DNA of 63,868 nt, from positions 1-63,868 of the forward strand of contig NZ_JAGGNR010000051.1 of assembly GCF_018614975.1 (NCBI RefSeq), in the 5' to 3' direction. This DNA comes from Paenibacillus polymyxa. Its GTDB lineage: Bacteria; Bacillota; Bacilli; Paenibacillales; Paenibacillaceae. The position numbers and the translations under genes were made by a program. The notes below the pieces were generated by a model. The model saw nothing but the letters and a program-made list of their open reading frames with translations. It did no database searches and was not told the DNA's origin. This document shows positions 7,609-19,000 of the stretch, in pieces (the first letter of the stretch is position 1; each line of letters begins with the position of its first letter).

Positions 7609-8586
7609 ATGAGTCGAGCTACGGAAAGCATACCCGCCAAGATGGAACTCCAGCAGAGGAAACATGTGGAGCCCAAGCGGCAGCATCCATTCATCAAAAG
7701 CCTCAAGAAGCACTGGGAGCTCTACTTGCTTGTGTTGCCCCCGGTGTTGTACCTGTTGATCTTCAAGTACATTCCTATGGTGGGTGTACAGATCGCCTTC
7801 AAGGACTTCAGTGTGGTCAAAGGAATCTGGGGAAGCCCGTGGGTCGGATTTAAACACTTTGAGGCCTTCTTCCAATCTCCAAACTTCTGGCTGTTAATCA
7901 AAAACACGATAGGCATCAGCTTCTATTCCTTAATTGCGGGTTTCCCTATTCCCATCTTGCTGGCGCTGGCGCTGAATGAGATTCGAACGGGTTACTTCAA
8001 GAAGACCGTGCAGATGGTCACCTACGCTCCGCATTTTATCTCCACCGTTGTCATGGTATCCATTATCATTCTGATGCTCTCCCCGCATGTGGGCGTGATA
8101 GACAAGCTGTTCACACTGCTCGGCTTTCCGATGACCAACTTCATGGGCATTCCCGAATACTTCAAATCGATATATGTCTGGTCAGGTGTGTGGCAGGGCA
8201 TGGGATATTCATCAATTATATATATCGCAGCTCTTGCCGGTGTTGATCCATCTCTCTATGAAGCAGCAAAGATGGACGGCGCATCAAGGCTTCGGAAAAT
8301 ATGGCACATCGACCTCCCATCCCTCATTCCAGTCACTGTTATCATGCTGATTCTGAGTCTAGGCAGCATTATGGGCGTGGGCTTCGAGAAAATATACCTG
8401 ATGCAGAATCCACTCAACACAAGCGCTTCGGAGGTCATCTCCACGTATGTGTACAAGGTGGGTCTGATCGGTGCGAATTTCAGCTTCTCCTCGGCAGTAG
8501 GGTTCTTCAACTCCATTATCAACCTGATCCTGCTGGTTATCGTCAACGGCATATCGCGCAAAGTATCCCAGAACAGCTTGTGGTAA
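7609..8586 (+). CDS. Sugar ABC transporter permease, LplB/YtcP-type
   Basis: A 325-aa inner-membrane permease of the carbohydrate uptake CUT1 class. It has about six membrane segments after a cytosolic N terminus, and the EAA loop reads YEAAKMDGASRLRKIWHIDLP, the contact for the ATPase. AAGGAG overlaps an in-frame GTG at 7600, so the start is the ATG at 7609, 8 nt beyond. It is the first of three genes: permease, permease (15-nt gap), solute-binding lipoprotein. No ATPase gene is present; such systems usually borrow a shared MsmX-like ATPase. The sequence resembles the LplB branch, which imports oligosaccharides. Confidence 0.9.
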   Translation: MSRATESIPAKMELQQRKHVEPKRQHPFIKSLKKHWELYLLVLPPVLYLLIFKYIPMVGVQIAFKDFSVVKGIWGSPWVGFKHFEAFFQSPNFWLLIKNTIGISFYSLIAGFPIPILLALALNEIRTGYFKKTVQMVTYAPHFISTVVMVSIIILMLSPHVGVIDKLFTLLGFPMTNFMGIPEYFKSIYVWSGVWQGMGYSSIIYIAALAGVDPSLYEAAKMDGASRLRKIWHIDLPSLIPVTVIMLILSLGSIMGVGFEKIYLMQNPLNTSASEVISTYVYKVGLIGANFSFSSAVGFFNSIINLILLVIVNGISRKVSQNSLW

Positions 8587-8601
8587 AGGAGGAGCTTATC
8601 C

Positions 8602-9510
8602 ATGTTCAACCTGATTAATCGTAACCGGATCAAGGACCCGCTCGGTGACCGCATTTTCATGACATTTAACTACATCTTTCTGTTCGCCATACTGCTAACG
8701 GTGTTTTACCCGCTCTTGTATATCATCAGTTCTTCGTTCAGCTCTTCACGAGCCGTGACATCCGGTCAGGTGTGGCTGTTCCCGGTAGACTTTAACATCA
8801 AGGCGTACATCTCCATTTTCAAAAGCCAACAGCTTATGCTCGGTTTTTATAACACGATCATCTACACCGTGGTGGGCACGTTCATTAACGTGGTGCTGAC
8901 CGTCATGCTGGCGTATCCCTTGTCACGCAAGTCGTTCTACGGACGAGGAGCTATCATCATTTTCATGATGATCACGATGTTCTTTGATGGTGGTCTGATT
9001 CCCACCTATCTCTTGATGAAGGATTTGCATCTGCTGGATACACGTTGGGCGATGTGGCTGCCTGGGGCGCTCGCGGTATTCCAGGTCATCGTGGCGAGAA
9101 CGTTCTTCCAATCTTCCATCCCGGAAGAGCTTGGCGAGGCCGCGGAAATGGACGGTTGCCGGGATATCCGGTATCTGATCAGTGTAGTTCTTCCTCTATC
9201 GAAGCCTATTCTGGCAGTCATGACACTCATGTATGCCGTAGGTCACTGGAATGCGTACTTTGATGCACTGATCTACCTGCGTTCCGAGAAATTGTTCCCT
9301 CTGCAATATGTGCTTCGCAATCTGCTCATCCTGAACGCAGCTGATCCGGCGATGCTTGCAGGTACCAGCCAACAGATGCGGGATCAAGGGTTTGAGCAGG
9401 TGTTGAAATATGCACTGATCGTTGTTGCGAGTATTCCCATTCTGATCATGTATCCATTTGTACAGAAGCATTTTGTTAAAGGGGTCATGGTTGGTTCCCT
9501 GAAAGGTTAA
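8602..9510 (+). CDS. Sugar ABC transporter permease, LplC/YtcP-type
   Basis: A 302-aa second CUT1 permease with about six membrane spans. The EAA motif is GEAAEMDGCRDIRYLISVVLP-like, and the protein ends in the typical FVQKHFVKGVMVGSLKG tail of the LplC family. AAAGGAGGAG (8586-8594) precedes ATG 8602. It pairs with the upstream permease to form the heterodimeric channel. Confidence 0.9.
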   Translation: MFNLINRNRIKDPLGDRIFMTFNYIFLFAILLTVFYPLLYIISSSFSSSRAVTSGQVWLFPVDFNIKAYISIFKSQQLMLGFYNTIIYTVVGTFINVVLTVMLAYPLSRKSFYGRGAIIIFMMITMFFDGGLIPTYLLMKDLHLLDTRWAMWLPGALAVFQVIVARTFFQSSIPEELGEAAEMDGCRDIRYLISVVLPLSKPILAVMTLMYAVGHWNAYFDALIYLRSEKLFPLQYVLRNLLILNAADPAMLAGTSQQMRDQGFEQVLKYALIVVASIPILIMYPFVQKHFVKGVMVGSLKG

Positions 9511-9639
9511 TCCTTGTGAGTTAAGCCCGGTTGCCTCTTGAAAGGAGGTGGAGGGAACACGCCGGCTTCCGGGAGCGATTTTATACATTTGTACTACAAG
9601 TTAATAATTTGCCGTTATGAACAAAAAGGAGGAGTCAGA

Positions 9640-11277
9640 TTGAGAAAATCTTGGATTTCGATGTTGTTTCTGGTCTTTGCTTCGCTGGCTTTGTTGTCCG
9701 CATGTAGTTCATCCGAGGAATCGGGTGGAAGTAGCGACGGTAGCGGGGAGGGCGGCGGTCCTGTAACCATGACCCTTTTTGCTCCGCAAGGCAAAGCGTC
9801 CATGGAAGAGAATGAATTTACCCAATTTATCGAAGACAAGTTCGACGTTACCCTAAAATGGGATCTGGCCCCAACGGACGCCTTGCAGGATCGCAGGCAA
9901 CTGCTGCTGGCCAGTGGTGATTATCCGGAAGTGTTTCTTCACGGCAAGTTCACCACCTCAGACCTTCAAACCTATGGAAAACAAGGCGTGTTCCTTCCGC
10001 TACAAGATCTGATTAAGGAGTATGGTCCGAACCTGACCAAGATGATGGAAGAGAAGCCATACTTCACAGAAGCCATTACGGCACCGGATGGCAACATCTA
10101 TGCTTTGCCAATCTTCAATGAATGTTATCACTGTACGTATGCACAGAAATACTGGATCAACACGGAGTGGCTCGATAATCTGGGTCTGAAAATGCCAACC
10201 ACAACTGATGAACTGTATACCGTTCTGAAGGCGTTTAAGACACAAGATCCAAATGGTAACGGGAAAGCGGACGAGATTCCACTTACAGGAGCACCGAACA
10301 AGTATGTATGGAATGGCAATATTGATGCCTACCTGATGAATAGCTTTATATACAATGATAACGACAAGTACCTGATCGTGAACGATGGCAAGGTGAGTTT
10401 TGCCGCCAATCAGGAAGGCTGGAAGAAAGGGCTGGAGTACATGAACAAGCTCTATGCAGATGGCCTGATTGATCCGGCTTCCTTTACACAGAACGATCAG
10501 GCGATCGGACAACTGGGCAACAAGGAAGGCGATGAAGTGGTCGGCTCCATTACAACGGCGCTGGTCAGTTATCTCGTGAATACTTATGACAAAGACATCA
10601 CCCGTCACCAACACTGGGAGATCGTTCCTCCATTGAAAGGACCGGATGGCGTGCAGACGACAGGCGCCACGCAGAGTGTAGGTGAGTTTGAGTTTGCCAT
10701 CACGAACAAAGCGACAGAAGCACAGCAGATTGCCGCCATCAAAATCGTAGACTACATGTTCAGTGAAGAAGGGGCACTGTACGCGGAGTATGGACCAACT
10801 GAAGGAAAAGGCTGGAAGAAGGCAGATGCCGATGAGAAAAACATCAATGGCGAGCCTGCCAAATACAGCTACTACAACCTGCCTGAGCGTGATCCGAACG
10901 TTGTTGTGAACGAGAGTTGGTCACAGATCGGAGCGCATGACTTATCCAACTCATTCCGTAATCTGTTTGCGGAAGGACAGAATCCTTTAGAAGCAGAGGG
11001 TTATGGGACACGTCTGGCTCAAGCAACTAATGTGTATGAACCTTATGCACCCAAAGAAGTATACCCTGCGAACGTATTTATTCGTCCAGAGGATACGGAA
11101 TCAGCTGCACAACTGACTACGGCCATCAAGGATTATGTGCAGACGAATATGGCACAATTCATTATTGGCAGCAAGAGCATTGATAAGGAATGGGATTCGT
11201 ATGTCAAAGGCTTTGATGGTCTCGGACTGAGTAATTACCTTGAGATCTACCAGCGTGCCATTGAGAAGAATCAATAA
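9640..11277 (+). CDS. Extracellular sugar-binding lipoprotein of the ABC importer
   Basis: A 545-aa solute-binding protein of the large YtcQ/LipO class. The start is TTG 9640: AAGGAGG (9627-9633) is 6-7 nt upstream and the resulting N terminus is a standard lipoprotein signal (RKSW, hydrophobic core, lipobox LLSAC with Cys22). An in-frame extension upstream would bury this signal. A Ser/Gly-rich linker follows the Cys. The mature domain has the two-lobe features of the family, including a Ca-binding-like DPNGNGKADE motif. Its size suits capture of oligosaccharides rather than monosaccharides. It is the last gene of the transporter operon, followed by a hairpin. Confidence 0.92.
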   Translation: MRKSWISMLFLVFASLALLSACSSSEESGGSSDGSGEGGGPVTMTLFAPQGKASMEENEFTQFIEDKFDVTLKWDLAPTDALQDRRQLLLASGDYPEVFLHGKFTTSDLQTYGKQGVFLPLQDLIKEYGPNLTKMMEEKPYFTEAITAPDGNIYALPIFNECYHCTYAQKYWINTEWLDNLGLKMPTTTDELYTVLKAFKTQDPNGNGKADEIPLTGAPNKYVWNGNIDAYLMNSFIYNDNDKYLIVNDGKVSFAANQEGWKKGLEYMNKLYADGLIDPASFTQNDQAIGQLGNKEGDEVVGSITTALVSYLVNTYDKDITRHQHWEIVPPLKGPDGVQTTGATQSVGEFEFAITNKATEAQQIAAIKIVDYMFSEEGALYAEYGPTEGKGWKKADADEKNINGEPAKYSYYNLPERDPNVVVNESWSQIGAHDLSNSFRNLFAEGQNPLEAEGYGTRLAQATNVYEPYAPKEVYPANVFIRPEDTESAAQLTTAIKDYVQTNMAQFIIGSKSIDKEWDSYVKGFDGLGLSNYLEIYQRAIEKNQ

Positions 11278-11296
11278 TTGAAGGATTCCATATAGA

Positions 11297-11333
11297 GGCT
11301 GTCCCGTCTGTCACCCGTGACCGGGACGGTCTT
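11297..11333 (+). terminator. Hairpin terminator after the ABC operon
   Basis: GTCCCG (11301-11306) pairs with CGGGAC (11322-11327) with extra pairing outside. The T tract is short (CTTCTCC), so termination may be incomplete. Confidence 0.5.
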
Positions 11334-11338
11334 CTCCT

Positions 11339-11366
11339 ATGACAACCCCACGTCATCCGATATAAT
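11339..11366 (+). promoter_or_regulatory. Promoter for the membrane AraC regulator
   Basis: ATGACA (11339-11344), a 16-nt spacer and a perfect TATAAT (11361-11366). It lies just after the ABC terminator, about 85 nt before the regulator start. Confidence 0.6.
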
Positions 11367-11452
11367 GTACTGAATATTTATAGAAAATTAGCGATCAGCA
11401 CAGATGTTTGTCGTCATTCAGCATGCACAGTAATAGCGGGGGGATCTCGGAG

Positions 11453-13672
11453 ATGAACAACAATTGGTTTAGACGTTTGCTGTTATCATATCTGCCTGTT
11501 TTCTTTATTGTGACGACCATTCTATTCTTTATTTTCTTTCAAGTATTCAATGAACAGAACCGTAGAGAAGCGCTCAAGGCCAATGAATTTCTTGCCTCAC
11601 AGGTTACGCAATATCTGGACAACTCCTTGCGTTCCATTGACTTCAAGGTACTGCGTGAGATTTTGACCAACCCTAACTTGAAGAATTATTTCTCGGTATC
11701 TGGCAGCGATGATGTGTATGCCGGCATTCAGGCGGTCCAGGTGGTTGATGAATTGAAAATAGAGTATCCGCTGATTGATTCAATTTATCTCGTTCGATAT
11801 GGAGATGGCACCGTCTTCAGTAATGGGAAGGCTGTCCCGATTGAAGAGTTTCCGGATGCAGACTTTATTGCAGATAGCCGGTCAAGGGATGAACAGAAGT
11901 GGGCAGGAGCACGAGCGTTTAAGGCTTTTCCTTCACAAGCGACGGAGCAGGTGATTACGATTGTGCGAAGTGTAGGAAACGGCAAAGGACTTGTCGTGAC
12001 AAACGTGGACCTGAGTACCCTGAGAAAATCCATTATGCAGATGTATGATCCGGAATTTACGTTTGTGAACATCTTCAACCGTTCGGGCGGCAATCTGTGG
12101 GATAGCAGCATGCCAGAGAGGGTTGCAGCTTCTACTAAAACCACGACGGGAGAAGTCTTCTCCGAATTTACGTCAAGTTATAGCGGTTGGAAGGTGCAGA
12201 CAGGTCTCAACAATGGCAAAATCGTCAAATGGACTCTGCAATTTTATAATATCTGGTTTGCCTTTGCGGTAGTGGTTGTGTTGATCGGGGTGGTGTGGGT
12301 GATCTACGTGACCCGTAGAAATTATAAGCCGATTCAGCAGATTGTCACGTTAATTCAGACCGTCTCTTCGCAGAAGCAATCGGGGCTGAACTATGGCAAA
12401 GAGAATGAGTTCCGATTCATCCATACAACGCTGGAACGCATGATTGATCAGACGAGACAATATCAGGAGGAGCATGAAGAGAATCTGATTATGCAGAAAA
12501 GAATGTTCTTTCAGGAGTTGCTGGAGGGCACACGAGACTTTACAGGCACGGAGCTGACAGCGGAGATGAAGAAGTTCAAACTGCCTGAGCTGGAGCATCG
12601 CTGGGCCGTCATGGTAGTTGAGATGGATCGGTATGATGCATTTGTGACGGAGTATCATGATCAGGACCAATCCCTCCTGAAATTTGTGTTATCCAGTATT
12701 CTGCAGGAGAGTGCACGTCATGAAGGAACGGAATTATGGGCTGAATGGATCTCCGATCAGCGCCTGTACGCCATCCTCTGGATTCCGGACATGGAACAGG
12801 CTGAGGAGACGGAGCATCGATTGCTCGCTGGTTATCTGGACAGAATCGATCAGTATCTGAACTTCACCGTGACCATAGGTGTTGGTCGAGTTGCTGTCGA
12901 TATTCGGGGGCTGAGGGTTTCATTAAAAGAAGCTGTGCACGCGCTGGAGTACAAAGCTGTACTGGGCATAAATCGCATCATTCCATGTAGTGATGTGCCG
13001 AATTCGACCAATGATGTGTATGAGTTCCTGAAGACCATCTCACTGCTGGTACAGGCGATGCGTTTATCGGACGAAGTGTGGGAAAAGCATTTTGAAAGAC
13101 TGTTTGAACAAATCAGTGAGTCCGTTCTGTCTCGTCAGGAGATTATGAATACAATCCAATTGTTATTTCAACATTACAATCGGGAATTCGCCGAACTTCC
13201 ACGGGAGTATCAGGATTCGTGGGCCGCTATATTCACCCCGCTTCTCCCAAGGCTTGAGGGCTGGGAGACGTTAGATGACCTGCGTGAGCTGTGCTGGGAA
13301 GGGTTCCGGGAACTGGCGCTACAGATGCAGACGCTGCATTGTTCCCGAAAACACAGATCACATATTCTGGAGATTCGCAAATACATCGAAGAGCATTACA
13401 ACAATCCCGATCTGTCGCTGAACTATCTTAGTGATCTATTCGATATTAATCCGAAGTATCTGAGCAAGCTTTTCAAGGATGAGATTGGGGAGAAGTTTGT
13501 GGATTTGCTCATTAGTCATCGCATCGAAAAAGCCAAATTGCTCATGCAGGAGACGGATAAGGCCATTCAGCAAATCAGTGAGGAAGTGGGATACACGAAC
13601 TATAATTCCTTCAACCGGGCTTTCAAGAACGTGGTGGGTGTAGCGCCAAGTGACTACCGTAAGGCCATGTGA
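11453..13672 (+). CDS. Membrane-bound AraC family transcriptional regulator
   Basis: A 739-aa one-component sensor-regulator. ATG 11453 is preferred over upstream in-frame TTG/ATG codons because the protein then starts MNNNWFRRLLLSYLPVFF, the usual opening of this class, with a G-rich ribosome binding site just upstream. TM1 spans about 8-30, an extracellular sensor covers about 31-260, and TM2 is near 265-285 (FAFAVVVVLIGVVWVIYV). A cytosolic linker follows, and a C-terminal AraC domain (about 640-739) contains two HTH motifs (LSLNYLSDLFDINPKYLSKLF; IQQISEEVGYTNYNSFNRAF). Such proteins sense sugar binding-protein complexes and activate adjacent ABC/GH genes. It sits between the importer and the GH3-GH38 operon, so it probably controls both. 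Confidence 0.9.
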   Translation: MNNNWFRRLLLSYLPVFFIVTTILFFIFFQVFNEQNRREALKANEFLASQVTQYLDNSLRSIDFKVLREILTNPNLKNYFSVSGSDDVYAGIQAVQVVDELKIEYPLIDSIYLVRYGDGTVFSNGKAVPIEEFPDADFIADSRSRDEQKWAGARAFKAFPSQATEQVITIVRSVGNGKGLVVTNVDLSTLRKSIMQMYDPEFTFVNIFNRSGGNLWDSSMPERVAASTKTTTGEVFSEFTSSYSGWKVQTGLNNGKIVKWTLQFYNIWFAFAVVVVLIGVVWVIYVTRRNYKPIQQIVTLIQTVSSQKQSGLNYGKENEFRFIHTTLERMIDQTRQYQEEHEENLIMQKRMFFQELLEGTRDFTGTELTAEMKKFKLPELEHRWAVMVVEMDRYDAFVTEYHDQDQSLLKFVLSSILQESARHEGTELWAEWISDQRLYAILWIPDMEQAEETEHRLLAGYLDRIDQYLNFTVTIGVGRVAVDIRGLRVSLKEAVHALEYKAVLGINRIIPCSDVPNSTNDVYEFLKTISLLVQAMRLSDEVWEKHFERLFEQISESVLSRQEIMNTIQLLFQHYNREFAELPREYQDSWAAIFTPLLPRLEGWETLDDLRELCWEGFRELALQMQTLHCSRKHRSHILEIRKYIEEHYNNPDLSLNYLSDLFDINPKYLSKLFKDEIGEKFVDLLISHRIEKAKLLMQETDKAIQQISEEVGYTNYNSFNRAFKNVVGVAPSDYRKAM

Positions 13673-13717
13673 GTGCACGCACCTAACTAATTCCGAACGC
13701 ATAAGGAGAATGTGCAT

Positions 13718-16030
13718 ATGGACTATAAAGATGCTTCGCTTCCCATTCGGGAGCGTGTTCAGGATCTGATCGGACGGATGACAACGGCAGAGAAGATTGG
13801 GCAACTCATTCAGCCGATGGGATGGAAGACGTATGATAAAGCAGCTGATGGTACAGTACAGGTGACGGAAGAGTTCAAAGCGGACATGGAACAGGGCGGT
13901 GTCGGTTCTCTGTACGGTGTGCTTCGGGCCGATCCATGGACTGAAGTGACGCTGGAAACGGGGCTGACCCCACGGCAAGGAGCTGTTGCCACGAATGTCA
14001 TTCAGCAGTATGCCATGGAGCATTCTCGGCTAGGCATTCCCATTTTGTTCGGGGAAGAATGTTCCCACGGGCATATGGCGATTGGAGCGACAGTATTTCC
14101 GGTACCGTTAACCGTGGGCAGCACATGGAATATGGAGTTGTACCGTAGGATGTGCGAAGCCATCGCTGTGGAGACCCGGAGCCAGGGGGGAGCAGCAACG
14201 TATTCCCCGGTGCTTGATGTCGTACGTGACCCGAGATGGGGACGGACGGAGGAATGTTTTGCCGAAGATCCTTATTTGATTGGTGAATTCGCAGTAGAAG
14301 CCATGAAGGGACTGCAGGGTGACCGCCTTGATTCCAACCAGACAATTGTAGCTACACTTAAGCATTTTGCGGCTTATGGCAGCTCGGAGGGTGGACGTAA
14401 TGCTGCTCCGGTGCATATGGGCTTACGTGAATTGCATGAAATAGACCTGTTACCGTTCAAAAAGGCAGTGGAAGCTGGGGCTTGCTCCGTCATGACCGCT
14501 TATAACGAGATTGATGGTGTACCTTGTACGTCCAGTACGTACCTGTTGAATGATCTTCTGCGTGAGCAGTGGGGGTTTGATGGATTCGTCATTACTGATT
14601 TTGGCGCCATTCAGATGTTGGTCCATGGACATAACACCGCTGAGAATGGGGAGCAGGCCGTAGCACAGTCCCTTCGAGCAGGGGTAGACATGGAGATGTC
14701 CGGGTACATGTATCGCAAACATCTCAGTCAGGCGCTTGAGCAGGGATTGATCGAAGGGAAGGATCTGGACTTGGCTGTGTGGCGGGTGTTGGAGACGAAA
14801 TTCAGACTCGGATTATTCGAACAGCCTTTCGTAGATCCTGACTTTGCAGAGCGGGTTATCGGATGTGGAGACCATATTCAGCTGGCGAGAGAAGTCGCAC
14901 AAGAGGGGATTGTTTTACTGAAGAATGAGGGGAATACTCTTCCGCTTGCCAAAACAGGTACAAAGCTGGCTGTCATTGGTCCTAACGCGAACCATATCTA
15001 CAACCAGCTTGGGGACTATACCTCGCCACAGCCGAGAGAACAGATTGTCACCGTACTGGATGGCATAACGCGCAAGCTTGGCGCGGATTCGGGTCAGGTG
15101 CTGTACGCACCTGGTTGCCGGATTAAAGGGGACTCCAGAGAGGGCTTTGCGCAAGCGCTGGCCTGTGCGGAACAGGCGGATGCCATTGTGATGGTGATGG
15201 GCGGGTCCAGCGCCCGCGATTTTGGCGAAGGTACGATAGACTTGCGGACAGGTGCATCTGTGGTGACCGATGATCCATGGAATGACATGGAGTGTGGCGA
15301 GGGCATTGACCGGGCTTCTCTGAATCTCATGGGTGTTCAATTGGAGCTGGTGCAGGAAGTACATAAGCTGGGAAAACCAGTTATCGTGGTGTATATTAAC
15401 GGCCGCCCCATTGCTGAGCCTTGGATTGATGAGCATGTCCATGCCATTGTGGAAGCGTGGTATCCCGGACAGGAAGGTGGTAACGCCATTGCAGATATTC
15501 TTTTTGGCGATGTGAATCCATCGGGTCGCCTTACCGTCTCCATTCCCAAGCATGTTGGGCAACTTCCGGTCTACTATCATGCCAAACGCACGCGTGGCAA
15601 GCGGTATCTGGAGATCGATCTTGCGCCGCAATATCCGTTCGGATATGGACTGAGCTATACCGAATTCAAATACGAGAATGTAAGAGTATTGCCCGAAGTC
15701 ATCGGCCCGGAAGATGAAGCTCAGGTGATGGTTGAGGTCACGAATACCGGAGCGGTTGCGGGAAGTGAGGTTGTGCAGTTGTACATCACGGATGTATCGG
15801 CTTCGGTCACCCGAGCTGAAATGTCACTGAAAGGTTTTCGTAAAATCCATCTGGAGCCAGGACAGACCCAAACCGTTACATTCCCTGTGCAAAAAGAACA
15901 TCTCGCACTGATCGACTCTCGTCTCCAGTCTGTTGTAGAACCGGGCGAATTCAGGCTGATGGTTGGCCGCAATTCGGCTGACTGGACCGCTTGCAGTCTG
16001 CATATCCAGAAGCTGGGGGTGGAAGTATGA
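13718..16030 (+). CDS. Glycoside hydrolase family 3 (beta-glucosidase/xylosidase type)
   Basis: A 770-aa retaining GH3 enzyme. The N-terminal barrel includes EDPYLIGE and the KHFAAYGSSEGGRN block (K215, H216), and the nucleophile is Asp294 in DGFVITDFGAIQ. The alpha/beta sandwich follows (about 395-620) and a fibronectin III-like domain closes the protein (about 660-750; SEVVQLYI, LKGFRKIHLEPG). AAGGAG (13703-13708) is 9 nt before ATG 13718; an in-frame GTG at 13712 is too close. No signal peptide is seen, so it acts inside the cell. It overlaps the GH38 gene by 4 nt (ATGA), so the two are translationally coupled. The substrate could be a beta-glucoside, xyloside or mannoside. Confidence 0.92.
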   Translation: MDYKDASLPIRERVQDLIGRMTTAEKIGQLIQPMGWKTYDKAADGTVQVTEEFKADMEQGGVGSLYGVLRADPWTEVTLETGLTPRQGAVATNVIQQYAMEHSRLGIPILFGEECSHGHMAIGATVFPVPLTVGSTWNMELYRRMCEAIAVETRSQGGAATYSPVLDVVRDPRWGRTEECFAEDPYLIGEFAVEAMKGLQGDRLDSNQTIVATLKHFAAYGSSEGGRNAAPVHMGLRELHEIDLLPFKKAVEAGACSVMTAYNEIDGVPCTSSTYLLNDLLREQWGFDGFVITDFGAIQMLVHGHNTAENGEQAVAQSLRAGVDMEMSGYMYRKHLSQALEQGLIEGKDLDLAVWRVLETKFRLGLFEQPFVDPDFAERVIGCGDHIQLAREVAQEGIVLLKNEGNTLPLAKTGTKLAVIGPNANHIYNQLGDYTSPQPREQIVTVLDGITRKLGADSGQVLYAPGCRIKGDSREGFAQALACAEQADAIVMVMGGSSARDFGEGTIDLRTGASVVTDDPWNDMECGEGIDRASLNLMGVQLELVQEVHKLGKPVIVVYINGRPIAEPWIDEHVHAIVEAWYPGQEGGNAIADILFGDVNPSGRLTVSIPKHVGQLPVYYHAKRTRGKRYLEIDLAPQYPFGYGLSYTEFKYENVRVLPEVIGPEDEAQVMVEVTNTGAVAGSEVVQLYITDVSASVTRAEMSLKGFRKIHLEPGQTQTVTFPVQKEHLALIDSRLQSVVEPGEFRLMVGRNSADWTACSLHIQKLGVEV

Positions 16031-19000
16031 TTCGAATTCAGCGATTCATCGAAGATCTGAAGCGGCAGCAATGGCTGAATACGATTGAGCTTCCAGCGTG
16101 GGAGATGCAGCGGGCCAGATACATTCGGCCAGGGGAATACGAGTACGAACAGGGATATGAAAATAAAGGTGAGCAGACAGACAAGGCCATGCAAAGCTTG
16201 AATCCGCTGAACAGCGTACATGGCACGACGTATTTTCTGAGCAAACGTGTGGAGATTCCTGCGGAATGGCAGGATCAGGCTGTTGGGCTGATCTTCGAGG
16301 CTGGAGGAGAAGGGCTGCTGAAGGTGAATGGTATGCCTTATCACGGGCTGGATCGGAATCACGGGTTCGTACCCCTTCCGAGGAGTCGTGTTGGCAATAC
16401 GCCGCAGTTGGAGATTGAACTATATGATCCGATTCCAGAGCCGCATGATCCACTCAACCGACAAGCTGTTATTCAGCCGCCTATTCAGGGCATTCGGGCA
16501 GCGTTGGTTCATATTAATCAGCCCCTGCAGAGCCTGATGTACAGCGTGACGGTACTCGCCGAGTCGCTCCGGGCATATACCGAGAAGGAACCCAAGCGGA
16601 TGGCACTTGTTCGGGCCATTCACCAGGTGATGGATGAGATGTACAATGATCCGGAACGTTGGAGTGATGCATCATGGGTACAGAACTTCGAACATGCACT
16701 GGCACAGTCGGTACAGCAGGAAGACCCGGAGGAATATCGAAGTGGCTTCATGCACCTGGTTGGACAATCCCACATTGATATTGCCTGGCTGTGGCCTGTA
16801 CGTGAGACAGTTCGCAAGTCCAGTCGCACGTTCTCAACCATGTGTACATTGATGGACACATACCCGGATTTTGTGTATTCCCAGAGCCAACCGCAGTTGT
16901 ACGCTTTCGTGAAGGATCATTACCCAGAGCTGTACGAGCGAGTTAAAGCCCGCATTGCCGAAGGCCGCTGGGAGCTGGTCGGAGGCATGTGGGTGGAGCC
17001 AGATCTGAATATTCCGAGTGGCGAGTCGCTGGTTCGGCAGATTCTGTATGGACAGAACTTCTACCAGGCGGAGTTTGGTAAACGCTCCAACATCGAGTGG
17101 CTGCCGGATACCTTTGGCTACTGTGCTTCCTTGCCGCAGATGCTGAAACTCGCGGATATTCCTTATTTTATGACCACCAAGTTGAATTGGAATGATACCA
17201 ATGCGTTTCCGTATGACCTCTTCGACTGGGTAGGCATAGATGGCACTTCCGTGCTGGCGTATCTGAATCATGGGGTGAATGAGCACACGAGGCCCAAAGA
17301 TGTGGATGAACATTGGCAATCGTACAAACAAAAGGATGTGCATCCCGAGCAGATGTTGCTTTATGGACATGGCGATGGTGGTGGCGGTGTAACAAATGAG
17401 ATGGTTGAGTTTGCGGAGCGATCCCACTTGATGGTTGGACAGCCAATCAGCAAATTCAGCACAGCAGGCGCTTTTTTTGAAGACATATCAATAAATAAAC
17501 CGACGTTGCCAAAGTGGCACGGGGACTTGTACCTGGAGCTGCATCGCGGAACGTACACAACTCATGCGAGGAACAAACGTAGCAACCGAAAGGCAGAGGT
17601 ATTGTATCGGGAAGCGGAGATTTGGGGGCAGTTTGCCGGAGCTTGCGCCGCACACACGAAGAATCATCTGGATGAGGGCTGGAAGCTGATCATGCTCAAC
17701 CAGTTCCATGACATTATTCCAGGAACGTCGATTCCTGAAGTATACGTAACGTCCACTGAGGAGTACACGAAGGTATTTACATTAGGTACATCTGCACTGC
17801 GGGAAACGCTGGATACCCTTGCGGAGAAGATTACGACAGATGAAGTCGATGGTCTCCCCTACATTATATTCAACAGCCTTGGCTGGGAACGTGGAGAAAA
17901 TATCATCATTACTGGGGATGCCCGCCTCGCCGGGGTGGCTGCATTTGATCGTCAAGGGAACCGTCTGGTCTGTGATCTCGAACAAAAGGAAGACAAGTAT
18001 ACGCTGCTTGTGCATGTTCCTTCGATTCCTGCTTTTGGGTATACAACCATATGGCTGCGCGAGGCATTGGATGTTATCCTTCCAGTAAGGGAAGAAGAAC
18101 GCTTCCCTTCCACATGGGAAACCGAATTCTATACCCTTGAGTTCAATGACTTGGGAGAGATCACCCGATGGTACGACAAAACGGCAGGACGTGACTGGCT
18201 GAAGCCCAGTGATCGGGCGAATGAGTGGCAGTTTTTCCACGACAAACCCACGTACTGGGATGCCTGGGATATCGATCCACGATTTGAATCCCAGCGGGCT
18301 GGTGTAGTGCAGTTGATCTCCAGAGAGGTTGTACAGCGTGGGGATACGCGAGATGTACTGCGTTTTGTCTGGAAGCTGAATCAATCGGAGATCAGCCAGG
18401 ATATCATTTTGCATCGTTACCAGCGACGTGTTGATTTCCATACAAAAGTGAAGTGGAATGAAAGTCATAAGCTGCTCAAGGTGGCATTTCCGGTGGATCT
18501 GGTGGCAGCCAAAGCAGCCTATGAAATTCCGTTTGGAGCGTTGGAACGTCCGACCCATAACAACACCAGTTGGGAGCAGGCGCAGTTCGAGGTCTGCGGA
18601 CATCGCTGGGCGGATATCTCGGAGGGCAATGGTGGTGTCAGTTTGCTTAATGATTGCAAGTACGGGTATGACATCAAGGATCGGACGATCCGCCTGTCCC
18701 TGCTTCGTGCTCCAAAATGGCCAGATGAACATGCTGATCAGGGCGATCATGAATTCACGTATTCGATCCTGCCCCATCAGGGCAATTGGCGACAAGCCGC
18801 AGTGGTTCGCCGGGCGATGGAGCTTAATCATCCGGTGGAGGTTGTTGCAGCGAGTCAGTCCTCTGGTCACTTGCCAGCTGAGCACGCTTGGGTTCAGTTC
18901 CACAGTGAGCATATCATTCTGGATGCAATTAAGGCTGCGGAAGATGGCACGGGAACGGTGCTGCGTTTCTATGAATCATCAGGAGGTCGGGAAACAGTAC

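Noticed and set aside
17782..18912. Minus-strand open frame of 376 codons inside the alpha-mannosidase
   Set aside because: Antisense shadow of GH38; no recognisable protein features.
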